From VYFG01 sp022827325 (lineage in GTDB: Bacteria; Pseudomonadota; Gammaproteobacteria; Arenicellales; Poriferihabitantaceae), in assembly GCA_022827325.1 (NCBI GenBank), contig JAJDTE010000160.1, forward strand, positions 1 through 10,309: DNA of 10,309 nucleotides, given 5' to 3'. The notes below the pieces were generated by a model. The model saw nothing but the letters and a program-made list of their open reading frames with translations, did no database searches and was not told the DNA's origin. Shown piece by piece: positions 1 to 6,558 of the stretch (its first letter is position 1; each line of letters opens with the position of its first letter). Both the position numbers and the translations under genes were made by a program.

Positions 1-231
1 GAGAAGCTGGGGTGCCGGACGAAGTTCGAGGCGGCGGTTCGTGCGTCCCGGTTCGGGCTGCTGCTTGGGAGCCCGGACAGTTACAGGAGGAACCTCCGGC
101 GGGAGGCGTACCCGGAGGTGGATTGCGATGACCGTTGGATCAAGGGGACGGTGATGGTGAACCGGGAGGGGCGGGAGGAGGAGCCGGTGGTGAGAGAGGA
201 GAAGGCGGACGGGGAGGCCGGCTGGAAGTAA
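1..231 (+). CDS. 3' end of an unrecognised protein gene (5' truncated by window edge)
   Basis: The frame is open from base 1 to a TAA at 229-231 and gives 76 residues with no family I recognise. The visible part has a basic, aromatic first half (RFGLLLGSPDSYRRNLRREAYPEV would be split as RFGLLLGSP, then SYRRNLRREAYPEV) and a Glu/Lys/Gly-rich tail ending in GEAGWK, which looks disordered. About two thirds of its codons end in G (GAG, GTG, CGG, GGG, GCG, AAG), and the coding strand is very G-rich and C-poor. The other genes here mix C and G at third positions. That supports a real but compositionally foreign coding region, or a locally skewed one. It lies tail-to-tail with the fumarase gene. 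No function is assigned, and moderate doubt remains because only the C-terminus is present. Confidence 0.45.
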   Translation, partial: EKLGCRTKFEAAVRASRFGLLLGSPDSYRRNLRREAYPEVDCDDRWIKGTVMVNREGREEEPVVREEKADGEAGWK

Positions 232-283
232 AACGGGCCGGCCTGCCGGATACCGGTGGGATTTCGACCCCAGGGAGCGCGAG

Positions 284-307
284 TGCCGGGGAAGAAGCAC
301 CCCGGCA
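284..307. terminator. GC-rich hairpin between convergent genes, possible weak bidirectional terminator
   Basis: TGCCGGGG at 284-291 pairs perfectly with CCCCGGCA at 300-307 around an 8-base loop, AAGAAGCA. It lies downstream of the gene ending at 231 and downstream (on the other strand) of the fumarase stop at 401, where a terminator is expected. Neither flank has a T-run, so it is not a textbook intrinsic terminator. Confidence 0.35.
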
Positions 308-369
308 ATCCTGGACGAAAAGATTACGTTGGCTGGTTTGCGGTTGAAAATTCCGAAATTTCCGGGCCA

Positions 370-386
370 CGCATCGCAGGGATGCG
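370..386 (-). terminator. Small hairpin just past the fumarase stop
   Basis: CGCATC at 370-375 pairs with GATGCG at 381-386 around the loop GCAGG. It lies 14 bases beyond the fumarase stop codon on the minus strand. An A/T-rich stretch (GGAAATTTCGGAATTTTC on the minus strand) follows, but there is no uninterrupted T-run. It could help stabilise the mRNA 3' end or act as a weak terminator. Confidence 0.3.
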
Positions 387-400
387 GCATGGCCGACAGG

Positions 401-1918
401 TCAGACGGGTGCTGCCACCCTGATTTTCTCCCGCCAGTAAGCCGGGCCGGTCTTGTGGACTGACTCGCCGCTGGTGTCCACGGCCACGGTTACCGGCATT
501 TCGTCCACGTCGAATTCATAGATCGCCTCCATGCCGAGGTCCTCGAAGGCGACCACCCGGGCGGAACGTATGGCGCGAGACACCAGATATGCCGCCCCGC
601 CGACGGCGATCAGGTAAACCGACCTGTGTTTGCGGATGCTTTCCACTGCGGCGTCACCGCGTTCGGCCTTGCCGATCATGCCAAGGATGCCGGTTTTCTC
701 CAGCATCATGTCGGTGAACTTGTCCATGCGGGTGGCCGTGGTGGGACCCGCCGGCCCCACGGCCTCGTCGCGCACCGGGTCTACCGGCCCGACGTAATAG
801 ATGAAACGATCGGTGAAGTCCACGCCTCCGGGCAGGGGTTCGCCGCGGTCCAGGTATTCGGCGATGCGCTTGTGGGCGGCATCCCGTCCCGTGAGCAGCT
901 TGCCGCTGAGCAGGAGCGTCTGTCCCGGCTTCCATCGGGCGACATCCTCGGCGGTGATGTTGTCCAGGTCCACCTTGAGTGAGCCCTCTCCGGGCTCCCA
1001 TGCCAGTTCCGGCCAGTCGGTAAGCTTGGGCTGATCGAACCTGGCCGGACCGGAACCGTCCAGAGTGAAATGCAGGTGCCGGGTCGCGGCGCAGTTGGGG
1101 ACCATGGCGACCGGCAGAGAGGCGGCGTGGGTGGGATATTCCCTGACCTTGACGTCCAGAACGGTCGTCAGTCCGCCAAGGCCCTGTGCGCCGATGCCGA
1201 GCTGGTTGACTTTCCGGTACAGCTCGAGCCGCAGTTCCTCGGCGTCGGTTTCCGGCCCCCTGTCCATGAGTTCCTGGATATCGATGGGCTCCATGAGGGA
1301 TTCCTTCGCAAGGACCATGGCTTTCTCGGAACTGCCGCCGATGCCGATCCCGAGAATTCCGGGCGGGCACCAGCCGGCCCCCATGGTCGGGACCGTCCGC
1401 AGAACCCAATCCACCACGCTGTCACTGGGGTTGAGCATGGTGAACTTGCTCTTGTTCTCCGAACCCCCTCCCTTGGCGGATACCGTGATCTCGACCTTGT
1501 CCCCCGGAACCATCTCGATGTGGGTCACGGACGGGGTGTTGTCCCGGGTGTTGACTCGCCTGCCGATGGGCGGGGAGACGATGGAGGCGCGCAGGGGGTT
1601 ATCCGTGTCCAGGTAGGCCCTGCGCACGCCCTCGTCGATCATTTCCTGCAGGGTCAGGTCAGCCTCCCAGCGGACATTCATGCCGACTTTCACGAACACC
1701 ACCACGATCCCGGTATCCTGGCAGATTGGTCGTTTGCCTTCGGCCGACATGCGGGAATTGACCAGGATCTGTGCGATCGCATTCCTGGCGGATTCCGATT
1801 CCTCCTTCTGCCAGGCGAGGTGCATCGCCTTGACGAAGTCGGGGCTGTGATAGTACGAAATGTACTGCAGGCTGTCCGTGACGCTGGTGATCAGGTCGTC
1901 TTGCTTGATGGTAGTCAT
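401..1918 (-). CDS. fumA: Class I (iron-sulfur) fumarate hydratase
   Basis: This enzyme interconverts fumarate and L-malate in the cytosolic TCA cycle, using an oxygen-sensitive [4Fe-4S] cluster. The product is 505 residues, with an N-terminal Fumerase domain (about 1-285) and a C-terminal Fumerase_C domain (about 290-495) fused in one chain, as in the FumA/FumB family. Three cluster ligands are visible: C66 in PICQDTG, C184 in GAGWCPPG and C276 in VPNCAATR. Their spacing matches the family. Other hallmarks are KGGGSENKS (149-157), SGKLLTGRDAAHK (338-350) and GPTTATRMD (391-399); in characterised homologues the last contains a catalytic Thr and a substrate-binding Arg. It is somewhat shorter than the E. 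coli enzymes at the N-terminus. The ATG overlaps the upstream DUF349 stop as ATGA, and no clear Shine-Dalgarno precedes it, so translation is probably coupled. Related L-tartrate dehydratases share the fold, but the fused single chain and the motifs favour fumarase. Confidence 0.95.
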   Translation of the reverse strand: MTTIKQDDLITSVTDSLQYISYYHSPDFVKAMHLAWQKEESESARNAIAQILVNSRMSAEGKRPICQDTGIVVVFVKVGMNVRWEADLTLQEMIDEGVRRAYLDTDNPLRASIVSPPIGRRVNTRDNTPSVTHIEMVPGDKVEITVSAKGGGSENKSKFTMLNPSDSVVDWVLRTVPTMGAGWCPPGILGIGIGGSSEKAMVLAKESLMEPIDIQELMDRGPETDAEELRLELYRKVNQLGIGAQGLGGLTTVLDVKVREYPTHAASLPVAMVPNCAATRHLHFTLDGSGPARFDQPKLTDWPELAWEPGEGSLKVDLDNITAEDVARWKPGQTLLLSGKLLTGRDAAHKRIAEYLDRGEPLPGGVDFTDRFIYYVGPVDPVRDEAVGPAGPTTATRMDKFTDMMLEKTGILGMIGKAERGDAAVESIRKHRSVYLIAVGGAAYLVSRAIRSARVVAFEDLGMEAIYEFDVDEMPVTVAVDTSGESVHKTGPAYWREKIRVAAPV

Positions 1919-3864
1919 GAACTTTGCGGTTGTGGATCCGGGGAATACAGGGCCTGGTAGCCCGCCTCGAACCGTTGGTTGATTTCGGCCTGCTGGGAGG
2001 CCGATACGGCGCCGGTGGTATGGATGCGCTCGACCAGGTCCTGGTTTTCCAGGAGTTCCTGGTCCGCCTCCTTGCCGAGCGCGGCCGACAGGCGGCCGAT
2101 CTGCAGCGCCATGCGCTGTTTGGCATAGGCGGCCGGTGAATCAACTCCGGCATTGATTTCCAGCTGTAACAGGTACCCGTTGATTCGTTCGAAGTTCCGG
2201 TCCAGTGACTCCCGCAGTTCATTCAGTTTCGTGTCGCTGTTTACTGCCTCGGCGGCAGCCTGGAACCGGGCCTCCATCACGCCTTGCAGGTCATCCGCAA
2301 GGGAAGGGAGGGCATCGAAATCCGCCCGCCTTGCATCCACATCCGGTGAACTGCCGTCCAGGATTCCGGCTTCCAGTTCGGCACAGGCGGCGGCCCGCCG
2401 GAAGAGATTTGCATTCAGTGCTGATTGTGCCGCCCGGCGGAGGCCAGAAAGGACTTTTCTGGCTGCGCCCATGGCGTCACGGTATCGCTTCTGGATCTGC
2501 TTTTCCTGGTGCTTGGGTGGCCGGCCGCTTTCCTCCCAGGCGGTTTTCCATCGTTTCAGACAGGCTTCCACCTCATCCGGATCGCCGGGGTCCTCCCCGA
2601 CCATGGACTCGATCTCCGCACAGAGCTTTTTCTTCACCTCCAGTTGTTCCGCCAGCTGGCGGTCGAAGGCCTTCTTCGATGCCTTGTTGCGTTTATAGAC
2701 GGCATCGCAGGCCTCGGTGTACCGGTTCCAGGCCGCCTGCTCCTGCTTGCGACTGCCGGACACCGTGACCCGCCATTGCCTTTTCAGTACCTGCAGTTCG
2801 GACATGGCCTTGCGGGAGTCCTCCATGCCGGCCAGCCCCTGCACCTGTTCGATCAGTTCCCGGCGCTGCTTGAGATTGCGCTTGCGCTCCCGCTCCAGTG
2901 GACCCTCGAATCGGGAGACGATTGCCTCGAATCGCCTGGCCAGGGGCTTGCGGTCGCGATAGTCCGCCGATCCGAGCTTGCGCCACCGGGCCTTCTGTTC
3001 CCGGATCAACTGTTGTATTGCCTTCCAGTCAGGATTCCGCCATTCGGTTTCCTCGTAGGTTCTTTCCAGGGCTTCGCAGACCTGGGCGCGGTTCCGGCTG
3101 GCGGCCTGGCGTTGCTTGCGGAGGTTTTCGAAATGCGCCTTGCAGGGCTCATAGGACTTTGTGCATACGGAGTCGAACACGGCATACAGCTTGTGTCCGC
3201 CGCCTTCACCGGATAGATCCCATTGCTTCCATTCCTCCCGGGCCTGCTGGATGCGCTTGGCGATTTTCCCGAGATCGTTTTCGTGGTCGTGGATATTCCT
3301 GATCTCGTCAATGATTTTTTCGCGGGCCTGTTCGTTCCCCCAATCCTTCCACGAGGCTAGCTTCTTGATTTTCGGCTGCAGTGCTTCCAGGTCGCCGATC
3401 ACTTTCTGGCGTCGCTGGGCGGACAGGCCCTTGATCCGGTTCAGGCCATTGATGATTTTCTGTTCCAGTTGCTGGGATGTATTCAGGTCATTGGACTCAA
3501 GGCTCTGTTTCAGCTGCTTGAGCTGTTGTTCGAGGTCGGCGAATTCTCTGTTCCGCTCCTCGACCTGCCGGTGGATCCGGTCGCGCAACGTTTCGAACCC
3601 GGCGTCCAGCTTCCGGCGCATCGGGCTGTCTTCCTTCAAAACCGCCGACAGGGTGTCCCAGGATTTTCGCAGGCGCTTTGCCTGGTGCTCATCGAGATTG
3701 CCCTTGCGCTCCAGGAAACCGGCAAGCTCCTGGTGGAGGGTGATGGCGTCACGCTCATGCATCACCCCCTCCACGGAAGGAATTTCTTCGGGATCGTGTT
3801 CAGGTTTTGCCGGGGGCGGGGCCATCTCGCCGACGGCTTCGGCGGAATGCTTCTCGGGGTCCAT
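1915..3864 (-). CDS. DUF349-repeat coiled-coil protein
   Basis: This is a highly charged, helix-rich cytosolic protein of up to 649 residues with several DUF349 repeats. The repeat pattern of a Trp, then 15-20 residues, then an aromatic/Arg pair can be seen around 206-250 (W212, F230), 283-320 (W294, F312), 357-390 (W364, W379) and 437-468 (W443, Y461). Residues 95-165 and 540-570 look like coiled coil. The first 34 residues are Pro/Glu-rich and probably disordered. No biochemical role is firmly known for the family, and I do not assign one. There is a second start candidate at 3762 (Met35), preceded by GGAGG at 3768-3772 with 5-base spacing, whereas the ATG at 3864 has no Shine-Dalgarno. The shorter 615-residue form is therefore quite possible. 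The gene heads an operon, and its TGA overlaps the fumarase ATG. Confidence 0.85.
   Translation of the reverse strand: MDPEKHSAEAVGEMAPPPAKPEHDPEEIPSVEGVMHERDAITLHQELAGFLERKGNLDEHQAKRLRKSWDTLSAVLKEDSPMRRKLDAGFETLRDRIHRQVEERNREFADLEQQLKQLKQSLESNDLNTSQQLEQKIINGLNRIKGLSAQRRQKVIGDLEALQPKIKKLASWKDWGNEQAREKIIDEIRNIHDHENDLGKIAKRIQQAREEWKQWDLSGEGGGHKLYAVFDSVCTKSYEPCKAHFENLRKQRQAASRNRAQVCEALERTYEETEWRNPDWKAIQQLIREQKARWRKLGSADYRDRKPLARRFEAIVSRFEGPLERERKRNLKQRRELIEQVQGLAGMEDSRKAMSELQVLKRQWRVTVSGSRKQEQAAWNRYTEACDAVYKRNKASKKAFDRQLAEQLEVKKKLCAEIESMVGEDPGDPDEVEACLKRWKTAWEESGRPPKHQEKQIQKRYRDAMGAARKVLSGLRRAAQSALNANLFRRAAACAELEAGILDGSSPDVDARRADFDALPSLADDLQGVMEARFQAAAEAVNSDTKLNELRESLDRNFERINGYLLQLEINAGVDSPAAYAKQRMALQIGRLSAALGKEADQELLENQDLVERIHTTGAVSASQQAEINQRFEAGYQALYSPDPQPQSS
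3768..3772 (-). promoter_or_regulatory. Shine-Dalgarno favouring an internal DUF349 start
   Basis: The minus strand reads GGAGGGGGTGATG, a GGAGG five bases before an in-frame ATG at 3762-3760. The upstream ATG at 3864 has only CCAAATTGC before it. This site may decide the true N-terminus of the DUF349 protein, or may give a second, shorter form. Confidence 0.5.
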
Positions 3865-3881
3865 GCAATTTGGGTAGGCTT

Positions 3882-3910
3882 AAAGTAGAATCCGAAAAAG
3901 GACATGTCAA
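3882..3910 (-). promoter_or_regulatory. Sigma70-type promoter for the DUF349-fumarase operon
   Basis: The minus strand has a perfect -35 TTGACA (3910-3905), a 17-base spacer and TACTTT (3887-3882) as a -10, which matches TATAAT at 3 of 6 positions including the key T, A and final T. Predicted transcription starts near 3875. That leaves only about 11 leader bases before the ATG at 3864, or a normal leader of about 113 bases if translation begins at 3762. Confidence 0.55.
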
Positions 3911-3974
3911 TTATAACCACTCACCAACCACCGGCGCGATTGCCACAGGTGTTACCCCGTTAACTGTCATATTC

Positions 3975-6320
3975 GTGGAGCCGCGCCGGTTTACGCCATC
4001 GCTGTTGGTAATCGCGGGATTGCTGTGCCTGCTTGCAGGGACAGTCGCCCGGGCGGACCACCTCCTGCCCACGCACCAGCTCACCTGCAGTGCAAGCTTC
4101 CCCTGCCCGGAGGAAATCCATCGCCGGATCGACTTCTGGATTCAGGTATTCAAGGGCTGGGGCAAGGAAATGGCGATCTTCCACGATTCCACGGTACCCG
4201 AGCGTGTCTACCTCGTGCTGGACACCGGGCATGGCTGCAGCGGCAAGGCCAGAAGGCGGGTCAAGGCGAACGCGCGCGCCATCAGGCAGTCCCTGGAAAA
4301 GCTGGCCGCCGACGTCAAGGCGGGACGAAAGGTCACTGACAGGCGGCAACGGCACCTGCTTGGGCTGTTTCCCTCGGGAAGCAGCCGGGAGATCCAGCGG
4401 GCGGCGAGAAAAGTCCGCTGCCAAAGCGGGGTTCGCGACAGTTTTCTCGCGGGACTGAAGCGGTTCAACCGCTATGTCGGCATGGTGGACCATATCCTTG
4501 CGGAAAACAATCTGCCGAAGGACATCCGGTATCTTCCGTTCGTCGAATCGTCCTACAACCCGGCAGCCTATTCCAAGGCCGGGGCTGCCGGCATGTGGCA
4601 GATCATGCCCGCCACGGCCCGTTCACTGGGTCTTGAACTGAATGCCGCCCTGGACGAGCGCCTGGACCCGGAAGCTGCCACCCGCGCGGCGGCACGGTAC
4701 CTGGTGGACGCCACCGGAAAGTTGATGGAGGTCTCCCGTTCGCGCCAGCCGGGTATCGCACAAGAAACAGTGAACCCCTTTGTGATCACCTCGTACAATT
4801 ACGGTGTCAACGGCATGCGTAGGGCGATTCACAGGATCGGCCCGGATTACATGGAGGTGCTCAACCGATACAAGTCCCCTGCATTCCAGGTGGCGGTCAA
4901 GAATTTCTACGCCAGTTTCCTCGCGGCCCGGCATGTGGCCAGGAACGCGGACCGCTACTTCCCCAGGATGCAGTCGGACTCGGGGACGAGGGAGATTCGG
5001 TTGGTACTCGAGCGGGCCACTTCCATGGACCGGATCAAGGGGGTTTTCGGCCTGTCCGAAGCCGAACTCAAGCCCCTGAACAGGCCGCTGACCCGATTTA
5101 TCTGGAATGGATGGCGCCTGATTCCGGCGGGATACCGGCTTTCGCTGCCCTGGCGGAGTCACCGATGGAAAAGGGAAATCGCGAGGCTCAGTGCAATGAC
5201 CCCGGAGAAAGATGTCCCCGGCGGTGGCACGTACATCGTTCGAAAGGGCGATACCGCCTGCGGGATTGCGCGGGCGCTCCGGGTCAACTGCAGCCTGCTG
5301 ATCCGGGCCAACGACCTGGGTAAGCGGGCATTGATCCGTGTCGGCCAGAAACTCACCATACCCCGCAAACCGGCGTCTGCTGCCTTGAGCGTCGCATCCA
5401 GGAGATCGGGGGCTCCTTCCAGCTGGACTGTCAAGCGAGGAGATACTGCCTGTGGCATTGCGCGGCGTACGGGCGTGGACTGCAAGGAGTTGATTCGCGT
5501 GAACCGACTCGGCAGGAAGGCGCGCATCCTGGTGGGGCAGAAACTCGTGATTCCCGGAAAAGACTACCTTGCCCGGAACCCTGCCGGTCTCAATGCGGAC
5601 AACCAGTACATCGTGCAAAAGGGGGATGCAGCCTGCAGGGTGGCTGCCAGATTCCGGGTTTCCTGCCGTGACCTGATCCGGCTCAACCGACTGGGCAGCA
5701 AGGCCGTGATCTACCCGGGACAGAAGTTGTCCATACCGGGATACGAAACACCGGCAACCACGGAGACTGCCGCGAGGCTGGCCATGGAATCCGGGTCAGC
5801 CGGGGGTTCGGCGTCAACACAGGAGAAGGCGCCGCTGGCGCCGGACAATCAGCTCGTGAACCTGCTCGATACGCTGCCGGATCTCAGTATCCGGGTGGGG
5901 AGCAAGTCGGGAAAGCCGGCCTACTACATATTCGTGGAGGTGGATGAATCCCTTGGTCACTATGCCGACTGGCTGGGTATCGGCAGTTCACGCACGTTGA
6001 GAAGTCTCAACGGGCTGCCGCGGGGCGAGGTGCTGAAACTGGGGCGGCGACTGCGGTTTCCCGAAATCTCTCCGGCAACCGTGGCCCGGTTCGAGCGAAT
6101 GCGGATCGAATACCACCAGGTGCTCAGCGAAACCCTGAAGGAAAACTATCATCTCGTGGGGATCGAGAACTACACCGTGAAGAGCGGGGACTCGCTCTGG
6201 GACATGTCCCGTCGCCTGGGTTTCCCTTTATGGTTGATGTATCGTCTCAATCCCGAACTGCGCATCACCGGCCTGTCCGCGGGCCGTACGATCAAATTGC
6301 CGCAACTGACGGCGATCTAG
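3975..6320 (+). CDS. mltD: MltD-like membrane-associated lytic murein transglycosylase with multiple LysM modules
   Basis: This periplasmic enzyme cleaves the MurNAc-GlcNAc bond of peptidoglycan, forming 1,6-anhydroMurNAc. With the GTG start the product is 781 residues. A signal peptide ends at VARA/DH (cleavage near 27/28), with no canonical lipobox, unlike E. coli MltD. A conserved N-terminal region leads into an SLT domain (about 165-300) with catalytic Glu191 in VESSYNP, followed by GAAGMWQIMPATA and SYNYGVNGM. LysM modules lie at about 419-463, 483-527 and 544-588, a divergent one at 650-696 and another at 732-776. The first three each carry a Cys pair ten residues apart (429/439, 493/503, 554/564). 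Extra cysteines (38, 44, 88, 149) fit an oxidising compartment. The frame is open further upstream, but extension would run into the divergent DUF349 gene. The GTG at 3975 gives a proper signal peptide, though no good Shine-Dalgarno is seen. Confidence 0.9.
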   Translation: MEPRRFTPSLLVIAGLLCLLAGTVARADHLLPTHQLTCSASFPCPEEIHRRIDFWIQVFKGWGKEMAIFHDSTVPERVYLVLDTGHGCSGKARRRVKANARAIRQSLEKLAADVKAGRKVTDRRQRHLLGLFPSGSSREIQRAARKVRCQSGVRDSFLAGLKRFNRYVGMVDHILAENNLPKDIRYLPFVESSYNPAAYSKAGAAGMWQIMPATARSLGLELNAALDERLDPEAATRAAARYLVDATGKLMEVSRSRQPGIAQETVNPFVITSYNYGVNGMRRAIHRIGPDYMEVLNRYKSPAFQVAVKNFYASFLAARHVARNADRYFPRMQSDSGTREIRLVLERATSMDRIKGVFGLSEAELKPLNRPLTRFIWNGWRLIPAGYRLSLPWRSHRWKREIARLSAMTPEKDVPGGGTYIVRKGDTACGIARALRVNCSLLIRANDLGKRALIRVGQKLTIPRKPASAALSVASRRSGAPSSWTVKRGDTACGIARRTGVDCKELIRVNRLGRKARILVGQKLVIPGKDYLARNPAGLNADNQYIVQKGDAACRVAARFRVSCRDLIRLNRLGSKAVIYPGQKLSIPGYETPATTETAARLAMESGSAGGSASTQEKAPLAPDNQLVNLLDTLPDLSIRVGSKSGKPAYYIFVEVDESLGHYADWLGIGSSRTLRSLNGLPRGEVLKLGRRLRFPEISPATVARFERMRIEYHQVLSETLKENYHLVGIENYTVKSGDSLWDMSRRLGFPLWLMYRLNPELRITGLSAGRTIKLPQLTAI

Positions 6321-6339
6321 TCTTGCCCGTAACATTTGG

Positions 6340-6360
6340 CATTGCACATAGGAGGCAATG
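6340..6360 (+). promoter_or_regulatory. Hairpin presenting a strong Shine-Dalgarno before a short ORF
   Basis: CATTGC (6340-6345) pairs with GCAATG (6355-6360) around a 9-base loop. The AGGAGG at 6350-6355 lies mostly in the loop, and an ATG at 6358-6360 lies in the stem. An outer pairing of TGCCC (6324-6328) with GGGCA (6363-6367) is possible. With no T-run it is a poor terminator for mltD. It could be a translation control element for the next ORF, or coincidence. Confidence 0.3.
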
Positions 6361-6558
6361 ATGGGCAGATCCCTGAATGAAATCTGGACCAACTTCCCGG
6401 CGAACGTGGTGAACGCATCCTGTCTAAAACCGAGTGCCTCGGCGTGCTCGGAGATTCTCGGCTGGATGATCTTGTGTTCTCCGTGTGTCGGTATCCTCAA
6501 TCCCCGTCAACGCCAGCCTTGCCGCCACGCCTCGTATTCGGCCGGCCGCAGGCTGTAG
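6361..6558 (+). CDS. Short ORF with strong ribosome binding site, doubtful or remnant
   Basis: A 65-residue reading frame begins at an ATG five bases after AGGAGG; a second ATG at 6358 is too close to the Shine-Dalgarno. Its start, MGRSLNEIWTNFP, looks like a genuine soluble N-terminus. After about codon 13 the sequence becomes Cys/Ser-rich and less protein-like. A -1 shift near 6399 would instead continue as GERGERILSKTECLGVLGD, which looks more natural, so this may be a frameshifted gene start. The frame runs 52 bases into the 3' end of the convergent Fic gene. I do not recognise a family. It may be a remnant of a gene broken when the Fic island arrived. Confidence 0.3.
   Translation: MGRSLNEIWTNFPANVVNASCLKPSASACSEILGWMILCSPCVGILNPRQRQPCRHASYSAGRRL

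Noticed and set aside
3807..3974. Upstream extension of the mltD frame from a TTG at 3807
   Set aside because: It would overlap the divergent DUF349 gene start, and the extra 56 residues would precede and disrupt an otherwise normal signal peptide.
4623..5618. Minus-strand open frame of about 330 codons
   Set aside because: It is antisense to the catalytic and LysM region of mltD and has no independent coding evidence.
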